Origin: Microbacterium enclense
GTDB lineage: Bacteria; Actinomycetota; Actinomycetes; Actinomycetales; Microbacteriaceae
NCBI GenBank assembly: GCA_038182865.1
Contig: CP116226.1
Location: forward strand, 2,914,001-2,978,000
Direction: 5' to 3'
Length of the DNA: 64,000 nucleotides
This document shows positions 15,352-24,280 of the stretch, one piece after another. The notes beneath the pieces are model-generated. The model was not told the DNA's origin, made no database searches, and saw only the letters and a list, made by a program, of their open reading frames with translations. Positions within the stretch are counted from its first letter, which is position 1. Each line of letters starts with the position of its first letter. Both the position numbers and the translations under genes were made by a program.

Positions 15352-17397
15352 ATGACCTGCACCTGCACCCCGACCCCGCACACCTCGCGCTCGCGCCGAC
15401 TCGGCGACGAGTCCGGCGCCGCGTACGCGACGCTCTCCGAGGGGGAGCTGCGCCGCGCCGCCGAGATCCTGCGCGCGAACGGTGCCCTCGACGCCGACCA
15501 CCGCATTGCCTACCTGGGTCTCGACGAGCCCGATCGACGCGAGGTCGAGGCGGGGCGGCCCGTGGCCCGCAGGGCTCGCGTGCATCTGCTCGACGTGGGC
15601 ACCGGTCTCGCCCGTGACATCTCGGTCGACCTCGATGCGGGCACGCTCGCCTCCGACGCGCCCATCGAGCACGAGGTCAGCGGACAGGTGCCGCTGCTGC
15701 AGGAGGAGCACGCCGTCATCCGCGACCTGCTCGCCGTCGACGACGAGTGGCTCGCCGCCCTCCGCCTGCGCGGGATCACCGATCCCGCCACGGTCGCGCT
15801 GGCGGGTCTCTCGGCTGGCCGGTACCCGATCGAGGGGGAGGAGGGCCGCCGGCTCGCCCGCGTGCTCGCCCATCATCAGCCCACCCCGCAGACGATGCCG
15901 TGGGCCCATCCGATCGACGGACTCGTGGCCTATGTCGATCTCGGCGCCCGTCGCGTCGCGCAGGTGATCGATGTCGGCGTCATGCCGATCCCGCAGGAGA
16001 GCGCCGATTACCACATCCCGGGCACCTTCGGCCCAGAGCGCACCACCCAGCGTCCCATCGTGATCCAGCAGCCCGAGGGGCCGAGCTTCTCCTTCGAGGG
16101 CGACGTCCTGACCTGGGAGAAGTGGTCGCTGCGTATCGGATACGACATGCGCGAAGGACTCGTCCTCCACGGGATCGGGTTCGAGGATGCCGGTCGGACC
16201 CGCCCCGTCGTCCACCGCGCCTCGATCGCGGAGATGCTCGTGCCCTACGGCGATCCGGGCCCCGTGCGTTTCTGGCAGAACTACTTCGACACGGGTGAGT
16301 ACCTCCTGGGGCGCCTGGTGAACAGTCTCGAACTCGGATGCGACTGCGTCGGTGACATCACCTATCTGGACGTCCCGATCGCCGATGCGCGAGGCGACGT
16401 GAAGGTCTTGGCGAACGCCATCTGCATCCACGAGGAAGACGCGGGGGTGCTGTGGAAGCACACCGAGCAGTTCACCGGCACGAGCGACGTCCGCCGCCAG
16501 CGGCGCCTCGTGGTGTCGTTCTTCGTCACGGTCGGCAATTACGACTACGGCTTCTACTGGTACCTGTACCTCGACGGGAAGATCGCCTTCGAGGCGAAGG
16601 CGACGGGGCTGGTCTTCACCGCGGCCTACGACGAGCGCACGGCCCGGTTCGCGAGCGAGCTCGCGCCGGGTCTGGCCGCTCCGTACCACCAGCACCTCTT
16701 CTGCGCCCGACTGGACATGGCGGTGGACGAGGGGCCGGCCGTGATCGACGAGATCGACGTCGCGACCGTTCCGATCGACGACGGCAACCCGCACGGCACC
16801 GCCATCGGCTTCCGTTCGACGCGTCTCGCCCGAGAGAGCGACGCCGTCCGCCGAGCCGACGCCGCCGTCGACCGCACATGGCGGGTCAGCAGTGCGGGCG
16901 CGACGAATCGCTTCGGACGCCCCGTGTCGTACGTGCTCCGGCCCGAGGGGAGGCCCGTCCTGCAGGCGCATCCCGAGTCCGTGATCGCGTCCCGCGCCCG
17001 CTTCGCGACCTCGGACCTGTGGGTCACCGCCTACGACCCCGAGGAGCGGTACCCCGCCGGCGCGATCGTGAACCAGAGCGCCGGCGAGCAGGGCCTTCCT
17101 GCCTTCATCGCCGACGATGCGTCGCTGGAGCCGGCCGATCTCGTGCTGTGGCACACCTTCGGCCTCACGCACTTCCCCCGCCTGGAGGACTGGCCGATCA
17201 TGCCGGTCGATTCCTGCGGCTTCGTCCTCACCCCGCACGACTTCTTCGACCGGAACCCGACCCTGGACGTCCCGGCGTCCGCGTCGTCCTGCGCGTGCGC
17301 CCACGAGGCGCCCGCCCACCAGACGACCCCGCACCACCCGCCCCACTCGCATCACTCGCACCACCTCCCCGTTTCGCCGTCGAGCCCCGCACCCTGA
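15352..17397 (+). CDS. Copper-containing primary amine oxidase with metal-rich termini
   Basis: 681-residue topaquinone enzyme oxidising a primary amine to aldehyde, ammonia and hydrogen peroxide. Tyr397 in GNYDY is the topaquinone precursor, Asp313 in YFDTGEY the catalytic base, and His446, His448 (HQH) and His607 (LTHF) the copper ligands. Each is offset by exactly 15 from the known residues of the Arthrobacter globiformis enzyme as I recall them (Y382, D298, H431, H433, H592). Both termini are unusual: CxC at residues 3-5, and a tail with CAC followed by a His-rich stretch. No signal peptide is visible. GGAG lies 5 bases before the ATG. It leads the amine/peptide operon under the LacI-type operator. 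Confidence 0.95.
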   Translation: MTCTCTPTPHTSRSRRLGDESGAAYATLSEGELRRAAEILRANGALDADHRIAYLGLDEPDRREVEAGRPVARRARVHLLDVGTGLARDISVDLDAGTLASDAPIEHEVSGQVPLLQEEHAVIRDLLAVDDEWLAALRLRGITDPATVALAGLSAGRYPIEGEEGRRLARVLAHHQPTPQTMPWAHPIDGLVAYVDLGARRVAQVIDVGVMPIPQESADYHIPGTFGPERTTQRPIVIQQPEGPSFSFEGDVLTWEKWSLRIGYDMREGLVLHGIGFEDAGRTRPVVHRASIAEMLVPYGDPGPVRFWQNYFDTGEYLLGRLVNSLELGCDCVGDITYLDVPIADARGDVKVLANAICIHEEDAGVLWKHTEQFTGTSDVRRQRRLVVSFFVTVGNYDYGFYWYLYLDGKIAFEAKATGLVFTAAYDERTARFASELAPGLAAPYHQHLFCARLDMAVDEGPAVIDEIDVATVPIDDGNPHGTAIGFRSTRLARESDAVRRADAAVDRTWRVSSAGATNRFGRPVSYVLRPEGRPVLQAHPESVIASRARFATSDLWVTAYDPEERYPAGAIVNQSAGEQGLPAFIADDASLEPADLVLWHTFGLTHFPRLEDWPIMPVDSCGFVLTPHDFFDRNPTLDVPASASSCACAHEAPAHQTTPHHPPHSHHSHHLPVSPSSPAP

Positions 17398-17428
17398 TCC
17401 GCGGGCCGGCACCTCGAGAGGAACCGCC

Positions 17429-19039
17429 ATGAGAACACGCACACTCGCGGGAGGCGCGGTCGCCGCGATCGCCCTGCTCGCCCTGACCGGGTGCACCGGA
17501 GCGTCCGGTCCCGCCCCCGCCGCCACCTCGGAGGAAGTCTCCCCGGGCTTCCTCGCCGTGGCCGACGCCTCCGCCCCCGCCGGGGGAGAGCTCGTCGTCC
17601 AGGTGGACTACGACACCGCCGAAGCCGGCGGATTGGATCCGCAGAGCGCCGCGACCGCACGGTCGTGGATGCTCGAGGGGCTCGTGTACGAGACCCTGAC
17701 GACCATCGACGAGAACCTCGCGGTCGCCCCCGGGCTGGCCACCTCGTGGGAGACGCCGTCCGACACCGAATACGTCTTCACCCTCGCGGACGACGCCGTG
17801 TTCTCCAACGGGCGGGCGATGACCGCCGCCGATGTCGTCGGCAGTCTCCAGCGCCTGCGCGACACCCCGGTGACCTGGACCGGCCAGCTCGGGCCGATCT
17901 CCTCAATCGAGGCGACCGGCGACCGCGAGGTCACCGTGACGCTCTCGGAGCCGTACACCCCGTTCCTGGCCGCCCTCGCGAACACCCCGGCCGCGATCCT
18001 GCCGATCGCCGAGATGGAGGCCGGCACGGTCGACATCGCGACCGAGATGCTCGGCACCGGTCCGCTCGTCGCCTCCGCCCACCGCCAGGACGAGCAGTGG
18101 ACGTTCGTTCCCAACGAACACCACCCGGATGCCGCCACCCTGGGGTTCTCCACCCTGACGGTGGACATCGTCGGGGACGAGGCGACGCGAGCCGCCGCCC
18201 TGCGCGACGGGTCGGCCGACCTCGCCGTCCTCAACTCCACCGACTCCGCCTCCCTGCTGGCGGGGGCCGCCGACGTGCGTGTCGCGACGCAGCGCAACAC
18301 CGACTTCCACTACCTGATGATCAATTCGATCGGAGGAGACCCGGCGCTCGCGGACGAGAAGGTGCGTTTCGCGGTGAACGAGGCGATCGACCGCGAGGCG
18401 ATCAACGCGCTCGTCTTCGGCGGGTCGACGGCCGTGACCGGCGTCACCCCGGCAGGGCTCCCCGACGCGTGCGATCCGTCGGGACTGGCGTCGTCGATGC
18501 GCGACGTCGCCGCGGCCAAGAGCGCCATCGACGCCGTCGGCGGACTCGACCTGAACCTGCTCGTCTACACCGACGAACCCGTTCTCGCGCAGATCGCGCA
18601 GGTCATCCAGCAGAACCTCGCCGAGATCGGCGTGAAGGTCTCGATCGAGCAGGTCGACTACGCCACGTATTCCGGCAAGGTGTACGCCGACCCGTCCGAC
18701 TTCGACCTCGCTCTCAGCTGGTTCGCCGGCTACGCCGATCCCGCCATGGTCACGACCTGGTGGAACCCGTCGCTCGCGGGGTTCTCCTCCGTGTACATGA
18801 CCGGCTCGCCGGAGCTGAACGCCGCCATCGCCGCGGGTGCATCGACGCCGGCGGGGAGCGACCGTGCGGCCGCGCTCGCCGAGGTGTGCGACCTGGCCGA
18901 CCAGCAGAGCGAGATGGTGCCGCTGGTGCTGCGGCCCTCGACGATCGGCTGGAACACGGCCGAGCTCAGCCCCACCCTCGCCGCCGACGAGGGGTACGGC
19001 AACGTGCTGCGGCACATCACCGAGTTCCGCGTCGGCTGA
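17429..19039 (+). CDS. ABC importer substrate-binding lipoprotein (family 5, peptide type)
   Basis: 536-residue solute-binding lipoprotein for an oligopeptide- or nickel-type ABC importer. The signal peptide ends in the lipobox LTGC. Family 5 landmarks are GGLDPQSAATARSWMLEGLVYETLTTID, the FTLADDAVFSNGRAMTAADVVGSL segment and VRFAVNEAIDREAIN. AGAGG lies upstream of the ATG. It follows the amine oxidase by 31 bases and is followed directly by two permease and two ATPase genes, making a complete importer. The ligand cannot be read, but the enzymes around it point to an amide- or amine-bearing small molecule. Confidence 0.93.
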   Translation: MRTRTLAGGAVAAIALLALTGCTGASGPAPAATSEEVSPGFLAVADASAPAGGELVVQVDYDTAEAGGLDPQSAATARSWMLEGLVYETLTTIDENLAVAPGLATSWETPSDTEYVFTLADDAVFSNGRAMTAADVVGSLQRLRDTPVTWTGQLGPISSIEATGDREVTVTLSEPYTPFLAALANTPAAILPIAEMEAGTVDIATEMLGTGPLVASAHRQDEQWTFVPNEHHPDAATLGFSTLTVDIVGDEATRAAALRDGSADLAVLNSTDSASLLAGAADVRVATQRNTDFHYLMINSIGGDPALADEKVRFAVNEAIDREAINALVFGGSTAVTGVTPAGLPDACDPSGLASSMRDVAAAKSAIDAVGGLDLNLLVYTDEPVLAQIAQVIQQNLAEIGVKVSIEQVDYATYSGKVYADPSDFDLALSWFAGYADPAMVTTWWNPSLAGFSSVYMTGSPELNAAIAAGASTPAGSDRAAALAEVCDLADQQSEMVPLVLRPSTIGWNTAELSPTLAADEGYGNVLRHITEFRVG

Positions 19040-19040
19040 C

Positions 19041-20006
19041 ATGACCGTCGTCCTCTGGTCGATCCGACGGGTGCTGGCGGCCCTCGCCACGCTCGTGGGG
19101 GTCTCCGTGCTCATCTTCGCCTCCGTGCGGTTGATGCCCGGTGACTACACCGACCTCGTCCTGGGTCCGCTCGCCACCGAGGCGCAGCGGGCCCAGGCCG
19201 TGGCCGCGTCGGGATTGGATCTGCCCCTCCCCGAGCAGTACTTCCGCTGGATCGGCGGCGTCCTCACGGGCGATCTCGGGTACTCCTTCGTCTCGAACGT
19301 GTCGGTGACCGACGAGTTCGCCGCTCGCCTGCCCGTCACCGCGACCATCGCGGCGATCACCGTGGTGGTCACCCTGCTCGTCGGCATCCCTCTCGGGTTC
19401 GTGTCGGCGCTGCGCGCCGAGGGTTCCGCGGGTGCCGCGGGAAGGTTCGTGAGCGCCCTGGGCATCAGCGTTCCGGAATTCCTGCTCGCCGGGCTCCTGG
19501 TGTTCGCCGTGTCGACCCTGGGGCTGGGCATCTCGGTCGGGCAGTACTCCTCGTTCGCCGAGGACCCAGCCCGCTTCTTCGGCGCGCTGGTCCTGCCCAT
19601 CGTCGTCCTGTCCGTGGGATGCGTCGCGGTGGTCGCCCGCAACACCCGCGACGCGGTGCTGAACGTGCTCATCGACCCGCACGTGAACGCGAGCGTCGCG
19701 CGAGGAGAGACACCGATGTTCATCGTGCGACACCACGTGCTGCGCAACGCGGCCGTGCCCATCCTGACCATCGTCGGCGCGCTCGTCGCGGTGCTGCTGG
19801 GTGGGACCGTCATCGTCGAGTTCGTGTTCAACGTGCCGGGGATGGGGTCGTACCTGCAGACGGCTCTCGGCCGCCGCGACTACGGGATCATCCAGACCGC
19901 CGTCCTCTTGGCTGCCGCGGTGTTCATCATCACCGCTCTCGTGGTCGATCTCGTCTCCAACGCCATCGATCCGCGTCTGCGCCTGACCGGGGGGAGCCGA
20001 CGATGA
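19041..20006 (+). CDS. Peptide-type ABC transporter permease (DppB/OppB-like)
   Basis: 321-residue permease with about six membrane spans. The N-terminus (IRRVLAALATLVGVSVLIFASVRLMPGD) is the typical DppB start. The permease loop is in ARNTRDAVLNVL, with the conserved C-terminal FNVPGMGSYLQTALGRRDYGIIQTAVLLAAAVF. It begins one base after the binding-protein stop and overlaps the next gene by ATGA. It forms the channel with the following permease. Confidence 0.95.
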   Translation: MTVVLWSIRRVLAALATLVGVSVLIFASVRLMPGDYTDLVLGPLATEAQRAQAVAASGLDLPLPEQYFRWIGGVLTGDLGYSFVSNVSVTDEFAARLPVTATIAAITVVVTLLVGIPLGFVSALRAEGSAGAAGRFVSALGISVPEFLLAGLLVFAVSTLGLGISVGQYSSFAEDPARFFGALVLPIVVLSVGCVAVVARNTRDAVLNVLIDPHVNASVARGETPMFIVRHHVLRNAAVPILTIVGALVAVLLGGTVIVEFVFNVPGMGSYLQTALGRRDYGIIQTAVLLAAAVFIITALVVDLVSNAIDPRLRLTGGSRR

Positions 20007-20887
20007 CCATCACTCCCACCGCGACACAGCGCCTGGTCACCGCGCGCACCCGCACCTTCAGAGCGTGGCGCGGTCTCGACGGTCTCGCGCGCACGGCCAT
20101 CCTCGTCCTCGGGGTGCTGGTCGTGCTCACCGTCGTCGCCGTCCTGACCGGTATCGCCGGCTCCACGAGCGCGACGATCGGGGGACGCTTCGAACCGCCG
20201 AGCCCGACAGCGCCGCTCGGCACCGACAATCTCGGACGTTCGTTCCTGCCACGCCTGTTCGAGGGCATCGCGACCACGTTGGTGGTCTCGATCGTCGCCG
20301 TGCTCTGCTCCGCGGCCATCAGCACGCTCATCGGCATGGTCGCGGGGTACTTCGGCGGTGCGACGAGCGAGCTCGTGATGCGCATCGTCGACGTGCTCTA
20401 CGCGTTCCCCGCCCTCGTGCTCGCGATCCTCGTCTCCGCCCTCCTGGGACCGGGCCGACCGGCCGCCATCATCAGCATCGTCGCCATCACGATCCCGCTC
20501 ATGACGAGGGTCGTCCGCGTGGCGACCCGGACGGTCGCCGAGCGCGACTTCATCGTTTCGGCGCGGATCAGCGGGGTACGCACCCCGGTCATCTTCGCCC
20601 GCCGGCTCCTGCCCAACATCGCCGGGACCGTGGTGGTCCAGGCCAGCTACGCGCTGTCGGTCGCGATCCTCGTCGAGGGCGGGCTGAGCTTCCTCGGCTT
20701 CGGCGTGCAGGTGCCGGAGGCATCGCTGGGGCTCCTCATCCAGCAGGGGATGCTCGCGATGACCTTCGCGCCGCACCTGCTCATCGTGCCGGGCGCGGTG
20801 CTCGTCGTCGCGATCCTCTGCATCAACCTCATCGGCGACAGCCTGCGCGATCGCCTCGAACCCCGCGAAACGAGGTCTCTCACATGA
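20003..20887 (+). CDS. Peptide-type ABC transporter permease (DppC/OppC-like)
   Basis: 294-residue partner permease. The DppC landmark PLGTDNLGRSFLPRLFEG is present, followed by LVVSIVAVLCSAAISTLIG and the EAA-type loop around ERDFIVSARISGVRTPVIFARRLLPN. About six membrane spans. It starts in an ATGA overlap with the DppB-like gene and ends in one with the first ATPase gene. Confidence 0.95.
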   Translation: MTITPTATQRLVTARTRTFRAWRGLDGLARTAILVLGVLVVLTVVAVLTGIAGSTSATIGGRFEPPSPTAPLGTDNLGRSFLPRLFEGIATTLVVSIVAVLCSAAISTLIGMVAGYFGGATSELVMRIVDVLYAFPALVLAILVSALLGPGRPAAIISIVAITIPLMTRVVRVATRTVAERDFIVSARISGVRTPVIFARRLLPNIAGTVVVQASYALSVAILVEGGLSFLGFGVQVPEASLGLLIQQGMLAMTFAPHLLIVPGAVLVVAILCINLIGDSLRDRLEPRETRSLT

Positions 20888-21861
20888 GCGCCGTCACCAT
20901 CCGCGATCTCGCCCTCGACTTCGACGGGTCTCCGACCGTTCGCGCCCTCGACGGTGTCGACCTCGAGATCGCGGAGGGCTCGTCTCTGGCCCTGGTGGGG
21001 GAGTCCGGCTCGGGCAAGTCCACGCTCGCCTCGGTCCTCGGCCGGCTCCAGCCGCGGTCGGCCCGGATCGTCCGCGGAGAGGTCCGGGTAGCGGGTATCG
21101 ACGTGCTCGCCCTGGACGCTCCGGCGTTGCGCCGGTTCCGTCGCGACGAGCTCGCCTACGTCGCCCAGGATCCCATCGGTTCGCTCGACCCCACGATGCG
21201 CATCGGTCGACAGCTGCAGCTCGTGCTGCGCAGCACCGGCCAGGATGCCTCCCTCGCGCGGCGCGTCGACCTGCTCGAGGCCATGCGCATCACCGATCCC
21301 GGCCGCGTTCTGCGGTTGTTCCCGCATCAGGTGTGGGGAGGGATGGCCCAGCGCGTCGCGATCGCGCTGGCGCTGTGCCGCCGACCGCGTCTGCTCATCG
21401 CCGACGAGCCGACCGCCGCCCTCGACTCGCAGGTGCGCGAGGAAGTGGTGCGTCTCATGTTCGATCAGGCGCGGTCGCTCGGGACCACCATCCTGTGGCT
21501 GAGCCACGACCTCCCCGCCGTGGCCCGATGGTGCGACGACGTCGCGGTCATGTACGCCGGTCGCGTCGTCGAACGCGGGCGCGCCGCGGATGTGCTCGGG
21601 GCGCCCGTGCACCCCTACTCCCGCGCGCTCGCCGCAACCGACCCGTCCCGCGTCCGTGAAGGGGAGCGCCTCGCGAGCATTCCCGGCGCGCCCCCGGTGT
21701 TGCACGCGGAATCCACGGGCTGTGCGTTCGAGCCCCGCTGTCCGGTGCGGATCGAGGCGTGCGCCCGCTCCCGGCCGGAACCGACGCTCGTGCGCGCGAG
21801 CCTGTGCATCCGCACCGATGAACTCCTCGGAGCGACGCACACGACCGAGGTGCCGGTATGA
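20884..21861 (+). CDS. Peptide-type ABC transporter ATPase (DppD-like)
   Basis: 325-residue nucleotide-binding subunit. Walker A is GESGSGKST, Walker B LLIADEPTAAL and the switch His lies in LSHDL. The usual LSGG signature is replaced by VWGGMAQRVAIALAL; a degenerate signature is seen in some DppD proteins and would weaken one of the two ATP sites of the heterodimer. The C-terminal oligopeptide extension carries the Cys-rich CAFEPRCPVRIEAC motif, which binds an iron-sulfur cluster in some DppD-type ATPases. Confidence 0.93.
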   Translation: MSAVTIRDLALDFDGSPTVRALDGVDLEIAEGSSLALVGESGSGKSTLASVLGRLQPRSARIVRGEVRVAGIDVLALDAPALRRFRRDELAYVAQDPIGSLDPTMRIGRQLQLVLRSTGQDASLARRVDLLEAMRITDPGRVLRLFPHQVWGGMAQRVAIALALCRRPRLLIADEPTAALDSQVREEVVRLMFDQARSLGTTILWLSHDLPAVARWCDDVAVMYAGRVVERGRAADVLGAPVHPYSRALAATDPSRVREGERLASIPGAPPVLHAESTGCAFEPRCPVRIEACARSRPEPTLVRASLCIRTDELLGATHTTEVPV

Positions 21862-22619
21862 GCGCCCCGGTCGTCTCCCTCGACGAGGTGTCCGTCCGGT
21901 TCTCTTCGGGATTCGGCCCGACACGGCGCACGGTTCTCGCCATGGACCGCGTCTCTTTCGACATCCCGGCGGGGGAGACGCTCGGTCTCGTGGGCGAGTC
22001 GGGGTCCGGCAAATCCACCACCGGCGCGGTCGTCCTGGGTCTCCAGCGCCCCGATGCGGGCGCCGTCCGTTTCGAGGGAGCGCCGCTCGCGCGCGACCTG
22101 CGCAGCCGGGCGGGGCGCATCCAGGCGGTCCTGCAGCATCCGCGCTGGGCCATCGATCCCCGCTCGAGCGTGATCGACGCCGTCCTCGAACCTCTGCTCG
22201 TGCACGAACGCCGCTCTCCGACCGTGGTGGCGCGGGCGCGGCAGATGCTCGACGCCGTGGGCCTGCCCGCGTCCTTCGATGAACGGCGCCCGCATCAGCT
22301 CTCCGGAGGCCAACTGCAGCGCGTGAGCGTCGCGCGCGCTCTCGTCACACGCCCCGCCTTCGTGGTGTTCGATGAGGCGGTCAGCGCGCTCGATGTCTCG
22401 GTGCAGGCACAGATCCTGAATCTCGTGCAGGACCTGCAGCGAGAACATGCCTTCGCGGCGCTGTTCATCTCTCACGATCTCGCCGCGGTCCGCTACATCT
22501 CCCACCGCGTCGCCGTCATGCGGCTCGGTCGGATCGTGGAGCTCGCCCCGACGAGCGTCTTCTACGACTCACCCGCTCATCCCTACTCGCGTCACCTGTT
22601 CCAGGAGCTCTCGTCATGA
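21858..22619 (+). CDS. Peptide-type ABC transporter ATPase (DppF-like)
   Basis: 253-residue second nucleotide-binding subunit. Walker A GESGSGKST, Q-loop IQAVLQHPRWAIDPR, intact signature LSGGQLQRVSVARAL, Walker B FVVFDEAVSALD and switch FISHDLAAVRY are all present. The C-terminal extension is short and lacks the Cys cluster of its partner. ATGA overlaps join it to the genes on either side, including the peptidase that follows, so importer and hydrolases are one transcript. Confidence 0.94.
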   Translation: MSAPVVSLDEVSVRFSSGFGPTRRTVLAMDRVSFDIPAGETLGLVGESGSGKSTTGAVVLGLQRPDAGAVRFEGAPLARDLRSRAGRIQAVLQHPRWAIDPRSSVIDAVLEPLLVHERRSPTVVARARQMLDAVGLPASFDERRPHQLSGGQLQRVSVARALVTRPAFVVFDEAVSALDVSVQAQILNLVQDLQREHAFAALFISHDLAAVRYISHRVAVMRLGRIVELAPTSVFYDSPAHPYSRHLFQELSS

Positions 22620-23635
22620 CCCCTTCTCCCCGTCTCGCACCCGTACGGGCGCACGGTGCCCGCCTGTCCAACGCCGACTTCGCCCTCCAGGCGGCGCACG
22701 GCGTCGACCGCGGTCAGATCTCCTACGACTTCCCGGGGGTGCTCGTCGGCACGGCCGAGTACGCGGAGGGGCCGACGGGGGCGACGGTGCTATCGATCCC
22801 GTCGGGGGCCCGCACCTACGCGGACCGCCGCGGCGGAGCGGTCGGCGCGAGCGGACTGTACGGGTTCAATCATGCGATCTGTCTCGCGGGTGGCTCGGTG
22901 TACGGCTTGTCGGCGGTCGCCGGGGTGTCCGAGGCTCTCTTCGACGTCGTGGGTCATCGGGCCGGCTTCGACGAGCTGCAGCTGGTGTCGGGAGCCATCA
23001 TCTACGACTACTCCGTGCGCGAGAACGGCGTGTTCCCGGATGCCGCTCTCGGCCGGGCCGCCTTCGCCGCAGCTCGTCCGGGAGTCGTCGAGGTGGGCCG
23101 AGTGGGCGGCGGAGCCTCGGCCTCGGCGGGGAAGGTCGACCCGGCGCGGGTGGAGTTCACCGGCCAGGGGGCGGCGTTCCGGCAGGTCGGTGATGTGAAA
23201 GTCCTGGTCGTCACAGTGCTGAACCCGTACGGCGTGATCGTCGACCGCGACGGGCGGATCGTCCGCGGCAACTACGACGAGCGCACGGGCGAGCGCCGGC
23301 ATCCCTCCTCCGACTACGAGGAGGCGATCGCCGAGGCGCGGCTGGTGGCCCCGGTGTCGGGGAACACGACCATCACCGCGGTGGTGACGAACGTGCGCTT
23401 GAGCGACACCGATCTCCAGCAGTTCGCGCTCCAGGTGCACAGCTCGATGCACCGTGGCATCCAGCCCTTCCACACCTCGATGGACGGCGACACGTTGTTC
23501 GCCCTCACCACCGACGAGGTCGATCTGCCCGTCGATCCGGCGACCTCACGGGGCCGGCTGTCGCTGAACCCCACAGCCGTCGCCACCCTCGCCGGGGAGA
23601 CGGCGTGGGACGCGATCCTCTGCGCGGCGGGCTGA
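22616..23635 (+). CDS. S58 (P1/DmpA, NylC-like) self-processing aminopeptidase/amidase
   Basis: 339-residue Ntn-type hydrolase. Family members include the D-aminopeptidase DmpA, beta-peptidyl aminopeptidase BapA and the nylon-oligomer hydrolase NylC. They cut themselves before a Thr or Ser that becomes the nucleophile. Here VSGNTTITAVVTNV places that cut between Asn250 and Thr251. Upstream are the conserved VGTAEY, GARTYADRRGGA, LAGGSVYGLSAVAGV and YDYSVRENGVFPD segments. No signal peptide is seen, so it probably acts in the cytoplasm on imported substrate. It overlaps the DppF-like gene by ATGA. Whether it acts on beta-amino, omega-amino or D-amino acid amides cannot be read. Confidence 0.9.
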   Translation: MTPSPRLAPVRAHGARLSNADFALQAAHGVDRGQISYDFPGVLVGTAEYAEGPTGATVLSIPSGARTYADRRGGAVGASGLYGFNHAICLAGGSVYGLSAVAGVSEALFDVVGHRAGFDELQLVSGAIIYDYSVRENGVFPDAALGRAAFAAARPGVVEVGRVGGGASASAGKVDPARVEFTGQGAAFRQVGDVKVLVVTVLNPYGVIVDRDGRIVRGNYDERTGERRHPSSDYEEAIAEARLVAPVSGNTTITAVVTNVRLSDTDLQQFALQVHSSMHRGIQPFHTSMDGDTLFALTTDEVDLPVDPATSRGRLSLNPTAVATLAGETAWDAILCAAG

Positions 23636-23638
23636 GCG

Positions 23639-24280
23639 ATGCACGAGTTCCCCGCCTACCGCGCTCCCTCGCCGGTGGAGGTCATCGACCTCGTGCGTCA
23701 GCATCCGTTCGCCCTGGTGATCTCCGGCGGAGGTGCCGACGCCGCTCCGACTGCGACCCACACCCCGGTGGTCGTCGAAGACGTCCCCGACGACACCACC
23801 CTCGTGGGGGCCGAGCTGCTCGGACACATCGCGCGGAAGAATCCCCAGTGGACGTCGCTCCGTGACGGCCAGCCCGTCCTCCTCGTCTTCTCGGGGCCCC
23901 ACGGGTACGTCTCGCCCACCGCGTACGCCGACGACCCGAACGTGCCGACCTGGGACTACGCCGCCGTGCACCTGACCGCGCGGGTGACGGTGCTCGACGA
24001 CCGTGACGCGAGCATGCACGTGGTGACCCGTACGGTGCAGGAGCTCGAAGCCCTCGAGCCCACGGCGTGGGATCCGACGTCATCCCTGGCGACTTTCGAG
24101 CGGATCGTCGGTGGTGTCGTGTCGTTCCGCTTCGACGTGATCGAGCAGAAGGCGGTGTTCAAACTGAGCCAGGACAAGCCCGCCGACGTGCGGTCGCGTG
24201 TCGTGGCGGCCGCTCGCGCACGGGGTGATCGCTACGGCGATGTGGCGAGTCTCGTCGAACGCGTGGGAGGAAACGCATGA
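23639..24280 (+). CDS. PaiB-family FMN-binding protein
   Basis: 213-residue flavin-binding split-barrel protein. Family landmarks are LLGHIARKNPQW, VFSGPHGYVSPTAYADDPNVPTWDYAAVHL and the C-terminal FRFDVIEQKAVFKLSQDKPADVRSRVV. Bacillus PaiB is described as a negative regulator partnered with the polyamine N-acetyltransferase PaiA. No PaiA-like gene is present here. Position inside a catabolic operon, three bases after the peptidase and overlapping the C45 gene by ATGA, makes an enzymatic or flavin-sensing role in amine metabolism as likely as DNA binding. Family call firm, role open. Confidence 0.88.
   Translation: MHEFPAYRAPSPVEVIDLVRQHPFALVISGGGADAAPTATHTPVVVEDVPDDTTLVGAELLGHIARKNPQWTSLRDGQPVLLVFSGPHGYVSPTAYADDPNVPTWDYAAVHLTARVTVLDDRDASMHVVTRTVQELEALEPTAWDPTSSLATFERIVGGVVSFRFDVIEQKAVFKLSQDKPADVRSRVVAAARARGDRYGDVASLVERVGGNA

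Noticed and set aside
14197..17526. Long minus-strand frame joining the LacI gene to sequence opposite the amine oxidase
   Set aside because: Only the part from 15219 downward encodes a recognisable protein. The rest is the complement of the amine oxidase gene, and the LacI start is fixed by TAGACT and the helix-turn-helix.
23639..24280. PaiB-like protein as the operon's transcriptional repressor
   Set aside because: No helix-turn-helix is visible. The LacI gene and its palindrome already explain control. An enzymatic or flavin-related role is at least as likely.
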